A stretch of 49,827 nucleotides of DNA, from positions 1 through 49,827 of the forward strand of contig VEQR01000016.1 of NCBI GenBank assembly GCA_018883125.1. The letters are read 5' to 3'. Shown here piece by piece: positions 6,177-15,619 of the stretch. The DNA comes from Candidatus Kapaibacterium sp. Its GTDB lineage: Bacteria; Bacteroidota; Ignavibacteria; Kapaibacteriales; Kapaibacteriaceae. Under the pieces are notes generated by a model. The model was not told the origin of the DNA. It worked only from the letters and a program-made list of their open reading frames with translations, and did not search any database. Each line of letters starts with the position of its first letter. Position 1 is the first letter of the stretch. Made by a program: the position numbers and the translations under genes.

Positions 6177-6710
6177 ATGACCGATGAAGAATTGTTTGCA
6201 CTCGTTCGCGATAAGAACGACGAGCAAGCATTTCGTTCGCTCTTCAAACGCTACGACAAACGGCTTTATGCCTATTGTCTGCGCGCCCTCGGTTCCCATG
6301 AGGAAGCACAGGATATGTTCCAGACAATATCGCTGACGGTCTACGACAAGCGGGCATCGTTCACCGATGGCTCGTTTGCTGCGTGGCTCTTTACCATCGC
6401 GCGCAACTTCTGTCTCAAGGGGCTTCGTCAGCGCAAGAACACCACGGAATACACGGAAGAGCTTCACTCCTATGAGGAGACTGAACGTCACAGTGGTGAC
6501 TTCATGCTCCGGGAAGCGCTTCACAAGGCCATTGCCGAACTTCCGGAGGAGTTTCGCGAGGCACTCGAAATGAAATACTTCGATGATCTTCCCTACGAAG
6601 ACATCGCTAAAACGCTCAGTATCACGGTCTCCCTGGCAAAGGTCCGTGTGTTCCGTGCAAAGAAACTCATCCAGCAATCTCTGTCCAGTATCATCAGTGA
6701 ACTGCAATGA
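6177..6710 (+). CDS. ECF-type RNA polymerase sigma-70 factor
   Basis: Sigma factor of 177 residues with region 2 (DEQAFRSLFKRYDKRLYAYC, then EAQDMFQTISLTVYDK) and region 4 (LPEEFREALEMKYFDDLPYE and the helix-turn-helix after it). I place the start at the ATG at 6177 (MTDEELFALV), the usual distance before region 2; ATGs at 6150 and 6165 are in frame. The stop overlaps the next start by 4 bases (ATGA), so it is coupled to the membrane protein that follows, which is probably its anti-sigma factor. It is divergent from the FAD oxidase, with about 60-90 bases for both promoters. Target regulon unknown; the OmpA-like gene next door is a candidate. Confidence 0.9.
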   Translation: MTDEELFALVRDKNDEQAFRSLFKRYDKRLYAYCLRALGSHEEAQDMFQTISLTVYDKRASFTDGSFAAWLFTIARNFCLKGLRQRKNTTEYTEELHSYEETERHSGDFMLREALHKAIAELPEEFREALEMKYFDDLPYEDIAKTLSITVSLAKVRVFRAKKLIQQSLSSIISELQ

Positions 6711-7567
6711 CGAATCAGGAACTTCTCGCGGGCTTCCTTGATCGATCTCTCAACGAAGATCAACTGCTCGAATTCGAACAGCGCAAACTAGACTCTCCCG
6801 AGTTCGCTCAGGAAGTGCGCGAAATGCTGACTGTAGAACACCTGCTTGCCGACTCTGCACCAAAGGTGCGTTTGCCGATCGAGTTTCTCGCAAAGGTCGA
6901 ATCCTCCGTGGCCGCTCAGATTATTGCGGGCGCTGCCACGGGCGGAATCCTTGGAACAATTGCCAAGTTCGGATGGGGATGGATAGCCGGTGGCACAACG
7001 GCTGCAGTTGTCGGAGGTACGGCACTCTATGTTGCGGCAACGCGCAGCGATGACGTGCAGCCTGATCCACGTCCGACCAAGATCATGTCGGCACCAACGA
7101 CTACACCAACCACTACGCCCCCTGTCATCGAACAGCCATCGGTTGCCGAACCGGCACCAACTCCTGCACCTGTTGTGGTGCGCGAAGTCAGCAAGGTTGA
7201 TGTCAGCCTTAAGGCAACTCCAACAAGCTCAGCAGTGGATCAGCTTCGCGCTGATTATGAAACCTGCTCTACAGCGAATGACCGCGTCCGCTGCGCACAG
7301 ATCGCTTTGCAAATCGGTCGGAAGCTGCGGCAGACGCAGCGCTCAAGTGAAGCCGAAACGTATCTCACCTCGGCTATTGCTCATGCACGCGCGGCGCGGC
7401 TGGCACAGTTTGAAGTTGATGCACTCGGCGAACTTGGACTCGTGATGGCCGAGCGCGGTGACGTGCAGCAGGCAGCATCATATTTTCAGAAGGCGATCGA
7501 CCGCGGACAAAGTGCGCGGATCGTGACGACTGCTTGGTCAACGGCGCTCGAGAACCTGAACCGATAG
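6707..7567 (+). CDS. Membrane protein with anti-sigma-like N-terminus and TPR-like C-terminus
   Basis: 286 residues, start overlapping the sigma-factor stop by 4 bases. Residues 1-75 are soluble and acidic (ELLAGFLDRSLNEDQLLEFE), with the look of an anti-sigma N-terminus but without the HxxxCxxC zinc motif. Two hydrophobic stretches (about 68-85 and 88-112), Gly/Ala-rich, suggest a membrane anchor. A Thr/Pro-rich linker at about 125-165 leads to helical repeats around 195-285 (AETYLTSAIAHARAARLAQF, ASYFQKAID), probably TPRs on the far side of the membrane. Role as anti-sigma factor is inferred from position. The 3' end overlaps the convergent OmpA-like gene by 30 bases. Confidence 0.75.
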   Translation: MTNQELLAGFLDRSLNEDQLLEFEQRKLDSPEFAQEVREMLTVEHLLADSAPKVRLPIEFLAKVESSVAAQIIAGAATGGILGTIAKFGWGWIAGGTTAAVVGGTALYVAATRSDDVQPDPRPTKIMSAPTTTPTTTPPVIEQPSVAEPAPTPAPVVVREVSKVDVSLKATPTSSAVDQLRADYETCSTANDRVRCAQIALQIGRKLRQTQRSSEAETYLTSAIAHARAARLAQFEVDALGELGLVMAERGDVQQAASYFQKAIDRGQSARIVTTAWSTALENLNR

Positions 7568-9547
7568 CCGAACGCCACGCGCGTCGTATAGCGCTCGTTC
7601 CGGCGGATCTAGTCCACGCATTGTCCACTCGGCAAGTGGACGCACACCATCAGCCCCCTGCCGTATGGGTGATGACTGACGCGTTCCGCCATCATGTCCA
7701 AAGGTGAGCACTTCTGTTCTCTTTACCGGACGCGAAGCTGAGGCAAGTGGTAAGCGGGACGTAAGAGAGATCCGAAGCGGATCACTGTCGGTCTGTGCCT
7801 CATCAATATCATTCACATGCAGCGTCAGCACGATGGGCACTTTGAATGCCTCTTCTGCCTCGATGTCGTCGTTCATGTCCCAGGGTATCGAGCTCGGAAG
7901 CGAGCCACTGCCCTTGAATGTTCGTACGAGGACATCCCGCAGCTTGGCTTCAATCGTCCACGTTCGCACACCGGCCTCGCTGATAACGTCAGGCACGAGC
8001 TGAACGCGCGGCAGCTGCGTTTCGATTGTTGATACGGTGAACTCGATAGGAGCAAGAAGCTCCGGACTGGACTGTTCCAAGGAGACACTACCCGCCGGAA
8101 GTGTTCCGCGGTTTTCGGAACCAAGGACGTTCTGGATACGCGACTGGCTAATGCCGAAACGTGTCACGAGATATTCCCGTACCGCATCAATGCGTGCCAA
8201 TGCGATTTCTTTGGAACCGGCATCATCGGCACCGACAAGCGTACACGTGGTTGACGGTAGGCGTTTCATGCGAGAACCGATCACATTCAAGACCTGATAT
8301 TGCCAGTGACCGGACGACACACCGCTGATGGATGCTTCTTTCCATGAGCGTGCCTGCTGAGATGTGAGTGGCTGATACCGCGTCGGTATCTGAGAGGAGG
8401 AATTGTCGAATACAACAGCGGGAACAAAGCTGACGACTCGGCGAGACTCAACGCGCACAGCGGAGAGGCGCGCATCCTGCGTTACCTCTCCCTCGTCGTC
8501 CACAAAGCGAAGCTGAAGTGCGGCTCGCAAGACGGAAGGGGGCTTGGGTACCGCCATCCGATACGTTTCCTTGCGGCGTACCACCTTCTGTTCCTCGCCA
8601 CCGTCACGTTGCTCAACGATAGTGTCCACCGCAGTGTTCATCAGCATCGTCATCGTCTCATTGATACCACGCGTCAGTTCCACAAACGTGTCGCGCTCCA
8701 CGCGGATCGCTAGTGGCAAGGGGGCGTTTTGTTTCGGCAGCTCGGTGGGAATCTGTTTCGGTGGCTCTGGCGCATTGGGTTCGTCTGACCTCATCGTAAC
8801 ACGATAGCGCAGACCGATGCTGGCAGAAAATGAACGCATGGTGAACGCACCATCCTTCGTCACGGCGGCCAAGGCCTGAGTAAGGCCGATCCGAGGGACG
8901 AGAACCCACGTTCCCGACGAGCTCACCGGAAGCGTCCCCTCGGCGAACATAGTAACCATTGGTATGATAGACCGTCGATTAGGGACATCTCCCTTTGCGG
9001 TTATCTGCTCAAGACTTCCGTCAACGAATCGTATGCCGGCCGGATCACCGAACACCATCGTCTGCGTGTATCGCGATTCCGCAACACCATACAAGGGGAG
9101 TCCGGCTCCAACCGACAGCCATGTTGTGGGCTCGTATCGCACATACGGCATTGCTCCGAGAAGCGTCATCGAAGTCTGCAGATTATGACGCAGAGTGGCC
9201 GTGACCACCGAGCCCCCTTCCGTTGCGATGGGAGCTCGCTCCAATGCCTCGTAGCGCAGAACGGTCTGGTGCATGTCAACCCGCACACCAAGACGTAACT
9301 CTCCAAGCACCGGCAGGTCTGCACCCAAAGCCCCCTGCAGACGCGAACCACCCGACACGGGGTCGTAGCGAAGGTCTCCCGGAGACGCTATGCCGGGAAC
9401 ACTGCGAAAGAATGATGAAGGGGCTGATGACAGCGCACCAACAGATGCATCGGCATTCCATGACGCGTTCTTCTGCTGCGCACGAATATTCGTGCCAGCA
9501 GTCAGCAGTGCGGCACACATAAGGAGGTACGAGAGGTGAAGGATCAC
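7538..9547 (-). CDS. Outer-membrane protein with OmpA-like C-terminal region
   Basis: 669 residues with a signal peptide (LLMCAALLTAGTNIRAQ). Residues about 25-250 alternate polar and hydrophobic segments like a beta-barrel or lipid-facing sheet (TLLGAMPYVRYEPTTWLSVG, SASIGLRYRVTM). A Pro-rich hinge (PEPPKQIPTELPKQ) follows. Residues about 385-520 look like an OmpA-type peptidoglycan-binding fold: VVFDNSSSQIP early and IALARIDAVREYLVTRFG later, where OmpA has the NxxLSxxRAxxVxxxL helix. This would tie the outer membrane to the cell wall. It is the last gene of the long minus-strand run and lies next to the sigma/anti-sigma pair. Only the C-terminal assignment has motif support. Confidence 0.7.
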   Translation of the reverse strand: MILHLSYLLMCAALLTAGTNIRAQQKNASWNADASVGALSSAPSSFFRSVPGIASPGDLRYDPVSGGSRLQGALGADLPVLGELRLGVRVDMHQTVLRYEALERAPIATEGGSVVTATLRHNLQTSMTLLGAMPYVRYEPTTWLSVGAGLPLYGVAESRYTQTMVFGDPAGIRFVDGSLEQITAKGDVPNRRSIIPMVTMFAEGTLPVSSSGTWVLVPRIGLTQALAAVTKDGAFTMRSFSASIGLRYRVTMRSDEPNAPEPPKQIPTELPKQNAPLPLAIRVERDTFVELTRGINETMTMLMNTAVDTIVEQRDGGEEQKVVRRKETYRMAVPKPPSVLRAALQLRFVDDEGEVTQDARLSAVRVESRRVVSFVPAVVFDNSSSQIPTRYQPLTSQQARSWKEASISGVSSGHWQYQVLNVIGSRMKRLPSTTCTLVGADDAGSKEIALARIDAVREYLVTRFGISQSRIQNVLGSENRGTLPAGSVSLEQSSPELLAPIEFTVSTIETQLPRVQLVPDVISEAGVRTWTIEAKLRDVLVRTFKGSGSLPSSIPWDMNDDIEAEEAFKVPIVLTLHVNDIDEAQTDSDPLRISLTSRLPLASASRPVKRTEVLTFGHDGGTRQSSPIRQGADGVRPLAEWTMRGLDPPERALYDARGVRLSVQVLERR

Positions 9548-9559
9548 TCGGCTCGTACC

Positions 9560-10999
9560 TTATTGGATAACAAAGAGTCTAACGACGCTCAGAAGGGTGC
9601 CGCCAAGCTCACTCTCAACGGCAAGCCGTGCGTAATACGTCCCGCGTGGGAGTACAACATCCGCACTGCCTGACGAGGCAATGGTAAGGTCGCGCGCGCC
9701 AGCTTGAACCTTTGCCGTAAGATCCGATACAACAACGCCAGATGCGTCAACGATCACGAGCGTGCTGCCCTTGCTTGGAAGGTTACGGAGTCTCATCGTT
9801 GAAGATTCGACAACCGGATTGGGATCAACGTCCAGCACCAGAACACCCTGTAACGGATTCGCCAATCGGCTGCGTCCATCCTGATATCGCCAGACGTTTG
9901 TCACGCTTATGATGGCGGACTGATCCGCAAGCCCCTTACCGGAAATGGTACGAGTAGTGTACGAGGCATTGTCGAGCGTGAGTAGTGTTGACTCCGCATC
10001 ACCCAGTGCAACCACGAAGGCGATTCTCGACGCCGTGATACCACTGCGATCGATCGTCAGCGGGCCACCATTACTCGCATCGCGCTTAACAGTCAGGATC
10101 TGCTTGCCATCGCGCACCGAAAGCGTCTGCCCCGCCGTGCGCAGCGGAACAAGAATGGTCGGATTGTACGACATGTCGAAGGTCAGCTCATCCATCTGCT
10201 CCGGAATGTCGATCGGGCCATCGGCAACAAGCTTCACATCGAGTGCAAGCGTGTCGCCGATGCGAACGTCAAACGACCGTGCACTAAGCTCTGGACGCAA
10301 GGTAAAGGGGCGGGCCTTTGCCGTACCGCGCAGGTATAACCGGGCGGTATCAAGGCGCTGACCGTTGCGCAACTTTCGAACAATGCCAATGGTGTCTGCG
10401 AATGAACCAACAGCCGTTGGATGAAACGAGAAGATGAAGGCCAACGTGTCGCGTCCACGCCGCACCGGACCCTGCACCGTGGTCGAGCGGAAAGGGGCTC
10501 TCGGAGCGCGAGAATACTCCCATTCGAAGTCATCAGCCGGACCCGATCGGAAAAGCACGATGCGCCGTGCAGAGTCCATCACATTGATTGTTCCGAATTC
10601 GAGATCTTCCTGACGTTCGATCAGGAATCCCGAGCCATACAACCGCACCCTGATCCTGTTCTCATTTTGCCGGCCTGTAGCCGGTTGACGTTCGAGTTCA
10701 AGTTCATCCTGAAAGTCACCGGGCATTGTTGGAGCGAAGCTCACTCGAAGGGTGATCTCGTCATTACGGATGGTGAGATCCTGTGCGCTACTCGTCAACG
10801 CGAATGGTCCTTGTGGCAATTTCGTGACCACATACTGTCCGCCTGGTGATAGTCCGCGGATGATGCGAACGCTATCACGCTTTGCACCCACCGGCATCGG
10901 GGCAAAGAAAACATCATCGGTAAGCGCCGGTTTGGGCTGTGCAAAGAGCGCTGTTCCAAAGCACAGCAGTAGTACACACAAGGTTGGTCGAAACGTCAT
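9560..10999 (-). CDS. Secreted protein with cohesin-like domain and T9SS C-terminal sorting domain
   Basis: 479 residues from the ATG at 10999, chosen because it starts a signal peptide (MTFRPTLCVLLLCFGTALFA); the longer track ORF runs back into the penicillin-binding protein. The first half holds Ig-like beta-sandwich segments of the kind found in choice-of-anchor proteins (ITLRVSFAPTMPGDFQDELE, FIFSFHPTAVGSFADTI). About residues 230-380 look cohesin-like (RIGDTLALDVKL, ELTFDMSYNPTILVP). The C-terminus (DVDPNPVVESSTMRLRNLPS ... RGTYYARL) is a type A T9SS sorting domain. Likely exported across the outer membrane. It lies 62 bases after the penicillin-binding protein; function unknown. Confidence 0.75.
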   Translation of the reverse strand: MTFRPTLCVLLLCFGTALFAQPKPALTDDVFFAPMPVGAKRDSVRIIRGLSPGGQYVVTKLPQGPFALTSSAQDLTIRNDEITLRVSFAPTMPGDFQDELELERQPATGRQNENRIRVRLYGSGFLIERQEDLEFGTINVMDSARRIVLFRSGPADDFEWEYSRAPRAPFRSTTVQGPVRRGRDTLAFIFSFHPTAVGSFADTIGIVRKLRNGQRLDTARLYLRGTAKARPFTLRPELSARSFDVRIGDTLALDVKLVADGPIDIPEQMDELTFDMSYNPTILVPLRTAGQTLSVRDGKQILTVKRDASNGGPLTIDRSGITASRIAFVVALGDAESTLLTLDNASYTTRTISGKGLADQSAIISVTNVWRYQDGRSRLANPLQGVLVLDVDPNPVVESSTMRLRNLPSKGSTLVIVDASGVVVSDLTAKVQAGARDLTIASSGSADVVLPRGTYYARLAVESELGGTLLSVVRLFVIQ

Positions 11000-11061
11000 C
11001 ACACGAGACCTAGAAATGGTCAGAGATAATTCCGATACGGCGTGTAACGTTACAGCAAGGG

Positions 11062-13134
11062 TCACGGGGCTGACCCATGGATCGTGCACGATGCCTGGTC
11101 CCATTCCTGACGCACCACCCTTCCCGAACCACGCACACGGACCTCGAAACCGGCGGCATGCAGGACCGTAATGGCCTTCCGCATGGAGAACCCGATAACA
11201 CCCGGACGTGTAGCACCCGGCGTTGGAGCACGCATGGTGAGGCGAACCGATGAGCCCCGTACCAGCCGTGACCCGGGGTTGGGCCACTGATGCACGATCA
11301 AACCGGCGCTGCCTGCCGTGTCAGCCAGCAGGCCAAGCCGATCCAGAACAGAATCGGCCGTGGTGAGCTTCAGTCCTCGAACATCCGGCACAACCACGGT
11401 ATCGGACGACGGAACAGCCGAAATGGTTTGCTGCGTGCGTACGTCCAGACGCAGCATGGTCATGGTCTTTTGCACGATCCGATGGAACACCGGTGCAGCC
11501 GTACTGCCGCCATAGATATCGTTTGTAGGATTCTCAAGGATCACCATCATGGCAACACGGGGCTTGTCTGCCGGGTAAAACCCCACAAACGACGCCCGGT
11601 AATTCTTACGGTCGTATGCCCCCTGCGTGTAGGCCTGCGCCGTGCCGGTCTTGCCGGCAATACGAAGTCCTGCTATCGAGGCGCGCTTACCGGTACCGTT
11701 GTTCACCACTCCTACAAGCATCTCCGTAAGCGTCCGTGCCGTTTCCGCACGGATCACCTGACGCACACGCTGGGGGGCGATCTCGCGCAGAACGGTTCCA
11801 TCCTTAGCCGTAACGGCTCGAACGATGCGGGGCTGCATGAGCACACCGCCGTTAGCAATAGCAGCATACGCTGTGAGCACTTGAAGGGGCGTTGCGCTGA
11901 CCTCGTAGCCAAAGGACATATACATCTTCGTGGAGGCATCGAACTGGTTGGGTCGCTTTAACCGACCACGAACTTCACCCGGTAGATCGATGCCGCTCGG
12001 AATGCCAAAACCAAAATCCCGCACCACCTTGTAGAAGACGCGGTCATCAAGTCGTTTCGAGAGCGTGGCAAACACGACGTTACTCGACTGCTCCAAAGCC
12101 CCCTGAAAGGTTGTCTGTCCTACAGGGTGATCGTCCTTGACGATCGCTCCACCCGGCATCAGCAGTTCTCCTACGCCACCATCGACGGCATCAGTGCGGC
12201 CGATGCGTCCTTCCTCAAGAAGAGCGGCTGCCGTAATGGCCTTCATGGTGGAGCCTGGTTCGAATTGGTCCGTGATCGCCCGGATCCGGATGGCATCATC
12301 AGACGCAAGATCAAGCCGGTTGGGATGGAACGAGGGATACGATGCCATCGCCAGCACGTCACCGGTTGACGGTTCAATGGCTACCACGGTACCGCTTGCG
12401 GCGCCGGCTTCGCGTACACCACGCTCGAGTTCCTGCTCTACAACGCGCTGGATCTCCAGATCGATGGTCATCTGCAGACCCTGTCCATCCATCGGGGCCT
12501 CCCGCTCGGGGTCGATACCCGGGCGAAGTCTGCCTCGTCCATCTCGCTGCATCACAACAAAGCCGCTACGCCCACGCAGAAGCTCGTTGTACTGTAGCTC
12601 AATGCCCGTTAGCCCGTTGTTGTCAACATCGGTTGTGCCAATAACCTGTGCCGCAAGCGGTCCATGCGAGAACAGCCGCTTGGGTTCCTTGACTCTGATG
12701 AGCCCCTTTATCCGTATGGTGTCGAGCACGGGAAAGAGCACGGTGTTGATCGCACGCGCAAGCCACACAAAGCGTCCCTTGGCATTCCGCATGCGGTCCA
12801 GATACACTTGGGCCGGTTCCCCGTCAGCCGATGCCAGAAGCTGGGCAACGAGTTCGCGCTGCTCAATGATCGACGGATCGGCTGCGAACGACGTCATCTT
12901 CATCATCGTTGCTACGTCATGTCCGTTACGATCGGTAAGCCTACCCCTTTCAGCTCGCAGGGGCACCTTGCTTTCGTATTGCTTCTTGGCAAGATCACGG
13001 TATCGGGAACCTTCCACGATCTGGACAAAGAATAGCCTTCCGACTACCAACGCAAATGCCACGGTAAAGACCAGTCGCAGTAGACCAGCCTTTACGCGAA
13101 TAGGTTCGTAGGTGCTTTCGTCTGGTGACGTCAT
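11062..13134 (-). CDS. ftsI: Penicillin-binding transpeptidase (FtsI/PBP2 class) with PASTA domains
   Basis: Septal peptidoglycan transpeptidase of 690 residues. A membrane anchor at about 19-38 is followed by the dimerisation segment (AERGRLTDRNG). Catalytic motifs: STMK near 295 (nucleophile Ser), SSN near 350 and KTGTAQ near 496. Two PASTA-like repeats at about 575-675 (VVPDVRGLKLTTADSVLDRL; GVIGFSMRKAITVLHAAGFE) are common in FtsI/SpoVD-type enzymes of this phylum. The start overlaps the stop of ftsL by 4 bases (ATGA), the normal ftsL-ftsI coupling. Odd: the pair follows metG, and none of mraZ, rsmH or the mur genes of the standard dcw cluster is nearby. Confidence 0.92.
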   Translation of the reverse strand: MTSPDESTYEPIRVKAGLLRLVFTVAFALVVGRLFFVQIVEGSRYRDLAKKQYESKVPLRAERGRLTDRNGHDVATMMKMTSFAADPSIIEQRELVAQLLASADGEPAQVYLDRMRNAKGRFVWLARAINTVLFPVLDTIRIKGLIRVKEPKRLFSHGPLAAQVIGTTDVDNNGLTGIELQYNELLRGRSGFVVMQRDGRGRLRPGIDPEREAPMDGQGLQMTIDLEIQRVVEQELERGVREAGAASGTVVAIEPSTGDVLAMASYPSFHPNRLDLASDDAIRIRAITDQFEPGSTMKAITAAALLEEGRIGRTDAVDGGVGELLMPGGAIVKDDHPVGQTTFQGALEQSSNVVFATLSKRLDDRVFYKVVRDFGFGIPSGIDLPGEVRGRLKRPNQFDASTKMYMSFGYEVSATPLQVLTAYAAIANGGVLMQPRIVRAVTAKDGTVLREIAPQRVRQVIRAETARTLTEMLVGVVNNGTGKRASIAGLRIAGKTGTAQAYTQGAYDRKNYRASFVGFYPADKPRVAMMVILENPTNDIYGGSTAAPVFHRIVQKTMTMLRLDVRTQQTISAVPSSDTVVVPDVRGLKLTTADSVLDRLGLLADTAGSAGLIVHQWPNPGSRLVRGSSVRLTMRAPTPGATRPGVIGFSMRKAITVLHAAGFEVRVRGSGRVVRQEWDQASCTIHGSAP

Positions 13135-13463
13135 TCGGATTTGGCGTCGATCACTGTAGGTGCCTGCTTCGGTGGAATCAGACCGAGCTTCTCTTGGGCA
13201 ATGCGTGTTATGCGCTGCGCGCTCTGCAAACGGTACGTCTCCGTCTTGAGCGTTTCGTTATACGTCCTGATAGAGTCGATGCGTTTGCTCAGCATCTCCT
13301 TGTGATCCAGTAGCTTGCGCACGCTGATCACATTGCTGACATAGAGAAACGTGAATAGCGCACTCACGATCAAAAGGGCAAAGAAGCTCCATCGATTAAG
13401 CAGATTGCGCTGACGCGTTATCTGCACCGGCTCATTGACCTGCGTGGGCTTCTCCGCAATCAT
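13131..13463 (-). CDS. ftsL: FtsL-like bitopic cell-division protein
   Basis: 110 residues: a short cytoplasmic N-terminus, one membrane helix at about 27-47 (FFALLIVSALFTFLYVSNVI) and a periplasmic coiled-coil-like stretch (KEMLSKRIDSIRTYNETLKT) ending RIAQEKLGLIPP, the pattern of FtsL and FtsB. In the divisome FtsL bridges FtsB/FtsQ and activates FtsWI. Identity rests on topology and on the immediate downstream FtsI. Its ATG shares a base with the metG stop (TAATG). Confidence 0.85.
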   Translation of the reverse strand: MIAEKPTQVNEPVQITRQRNLLNRWSFFALLIVSALFTFLYVSNVISVRKLLDHKEMLSKRIDSIRTYNETLKTETYRLQSAQRITRIAQEKLGLIPPKQAPTVIDAKSE

Positions 13464-15574
13464 TACCGAACCTCTGCTCCGGGGCCTACGCCGGCATCCA
13501 TCGGCGAAACAAGCGTTAGCGTACCATCAGCATTCGAGGCGGCAAGCACCATTCCCTGCGATTCCATTCCCATCAGCTTGGCCGGCTTCAGATTCGCCAC
13601 CACAACAATGGTCTTGCCGACCATATCCTCCGGAGCATAGTGCTTTGCGATGCCCGCCAGGATCTGACGCTTTTCCGTGCCAAGATCCACCTGAAGCTTG
13701 AGAAGCTTCTCAGACTTTGGCACGCGCTCGGCCTCGAGCACAACAGCCGTGCGGAGCTTGATTGCGCCAAATTGGTCAATGCTGATGAGCGAGGCATCAG
13801 CCCCCTGATCTTTATCCTTGGCTGCTGCATCAGCTGACGATGCGGCCTCGGCAGCACCAAGTTTCGATACTTCGCGTTCCACGATGTCGTTCTCTACTTT
13901 CGTAAACAAGATGATAGGTTCGGCAAGGGGCGACCCAGCCGCAAGAAGATGTCCGCCGGCATGCATCCACGTGTCATCAGCGAGAACATTTTGCCCGGGA
14001 GCGCCAACGTTCCGCGCCAGTCCTAACATGGACTGCATGGTAGAAGATGCCTCTGGACAAAACGGGGCAAACACCACAGAAAGCGTACGAATGGTCTGCA
14101 AGCAGATGTTCATGGTCAGCGCGCAATCGTCAGGATTCTCCTTGATGCTCTTCCACGGGGCTTTGTCGTTAAAGTACTTGTTGGCAGCTCGGGCAATATT
14201 CATGGCCTCGGTGGCAGCATCACGGAACCGGAAGGCATCCAGATTCTTTGCAACACTCTCGAGCCCATCTGCAACAGCGGCTGAAAGTGCATGCTCGTGG
14301 TCGCCCGGGATTGCTCCGTGTGGAACCTCTGGCACAGCGCCGCCGAAGTTCTTGTGGGCAAACGTCATCACACGGTTGACGTAGTTGCCAAGAATTGCCG
14401 CGAGCTCATTGTTCGTACGCGCCTGGTAATCCCTCCACGTAAAATCACTGTCCTTGGTCTCTGGCATATTCATCGTCAGCACATACCGAGCGATGTCGAT
14501 ATGCTGTCGCTCGGTAAATGACTGAAGGTACTGATGCACATCAATAGCCCAGTTGCGTGACTTCGAGAACTTGCGACCTTCGAGATTCAGAAACTCATTT
14601 GCCGGCACGTTCTTCGGCAGGATATAACCTTCGTCCGAACGGGTAGACAGCAGAATTGGGAAGATGATCGTGTGAAACACAATGTTGTCTTTGCCCAGAA
14701 ACGCCGTGTACTCGGTGTCAGCATCGCACCACCATTCGCGCCACGCATCCGGCGTACCTTGATTTGCAGCCCACTGTTTCGTAATGCTGATGTATCCCAG
14801 CACTGCTTCGAACCAAACGTACAAGACTTTACCAACTGCGCCATCAACCGGCACAGGAATGCCCCATGACATATCGCGCGTAGCTGAGCGCGGGGCTAAG
14901 CCTTGCTTGAGCCATGAGCGCGATTGCTGAAGAACGTTATCCTTCCATTCGCCGGCATGAGCCTCAATGTAGTTTTCGCACCACTGCTGAAACGCGTCAA
15001 GACGGAAATACCAGTGCGTGGTCTTACGCACAACCGGCGTCTTTCCGGAGATCAATGAACGGGGCGACTTCAGGTCCAGCTGGTCGTAGTAGGCTCCGCA
15101 GGAATCGCATTGATCACCACGTGCCTTATCGTAGCCGCAATTCGGACAGACGCCTTCCACGTAGCGATCCGGAAGGAACATCGATGCCTGTTCATCATAG
15201 AACTGGTCGTCTTCCTTCTGCTCAAGAAGCCCCTTTTCCTTCCATACCAGAAAGAACTCTTTCGCTGTTTCGGCGTGCATCGGACTCGAGGTTCGATCGT
15301 AGAGATCGAAGGCAACGTCCAGCCCCTTCAGAGCCTCAGCATTGGCGTGATGATACCGGTCGATGACTGCTTGCGGGGTGATGCCCTCCTTTTCGGCGGC
15401 AATAGTGATAGCCACCCCGTGCTCATCAGAACCACAGATCGAAAGCGTGTCTCGTCCGCGCAGGCGGCAATAGCGCGCAAAAATGTCCGCAGGCAGTGTT
15501 GACCCAACAACATTGCCAAGATGCGTAATGCCGCTGGCATACGGCAGAGCAGAGGTAATCAGATAGCGTTTCAC
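13463..15574 (-). CDS. metG: Methionyl-tRNA synthetase with C-terminal tRNA-binding domain
   Basis: Class I synthetase that charges tRNA-Met, 703 residues. The N-terminal MKRYLITSALPYASG leads into the HIGH-type motif ITHLGN. A zinc knuckle follows (CPNCGYDKARGDQCDSCGAY). The KMSKS loop appears as KFSKS in GRKFSKSRNW. The last ~110 residues (QFGAIKLRTAVVLEAERVPK, then LMGMESQGMVLAAS) form the EMAP-II/Trbp111 tRNA-binding domain present in full-length bacterial MetRS. Co-transcribed with ftsL and the penicillin-binding gene, with stop and start sharing one base. Confidence 0.97.
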   Translation of the reverse strand: MKRYLITSALPYASGITHLGNVVGSTLPADIFARYCRLRGRDTLSICGSDEHGVAITIAAEKEGITPQAVIDRYHHANAEALKGLDVAFDLYDRTSSPMHAETAKEFFLVWKEKGLLEQKEDDQFYDEQASMFLPDRYVEGVCPNCGYDKARGDQCDSCGAYYDQLDLKSPRSLISGKTPVVRKTTHWYFRLDAFQQWCENYIEAHAGEWKDNVLQQSRSWLKQGLAPRSATRDMSWGIPVPVDGAVGKVLYVWFEAVLGYISITKQWAANQGTPDAWREWWCDADTEYTAFLGKDNIVFHTIIFPILLSTRSDEGYILPKNVPANEFLNLEGRKFSKSRNWAIDVHQYLQSFTERQHIDIARYVLTMNMPETKDSDFTWRDYQARTNNELAAILGNYVNRVMTFAHKNFGGAVPEVPHGAIPGDHEHALSAAVADGLESVAKNLDAFRFRDAATEAMNIARAANKYFNDKAPWKSIKENPDDCALTMNICLQTIRTLSVVFAPFCPEASSTMQSMLGLARNVGAPGQNVLADDTWMHAGGHLLAAGSPLAEPIILFTKVENDIVEREVSKLGAAEAASSADAAAKDKDQGADASLISIDQFGAIKLRTAVVLEAERVPKSEKLLKLQVDLGTEKRQILAGIAKHYAPEDMVGKTIVVVANLKPAKLMGMESQGMVLAASNADGTLTLVSPMDAGVGPGAEVR

Positions 15575-15619
15575 GGCGCAATTTACGGTCGGCGCCCGCA
15601 GTGACCATCACCGGTATGT

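Noticed and set aside
6096-6707. 203-residue minus-strand ORF
   Set aside because: Antisense to the ECF sigma factor, which has clear region 2 and 4 motifs; the ORF shows no family pattern.
9560-11287. 575-residue version of the T9SS protein from the ORF track
   Set aside because: Its first 96 residues overlap the end of the penicillin-binding protein, whereas the ATG at 10999 starts a clean signal peptide.
12137-13111. 324-residue plus-strand ORF
   Set aside because: Ser/Arg-rich shadow of the penicillin-binding protein with its intact catalytic motifs on the other strand.
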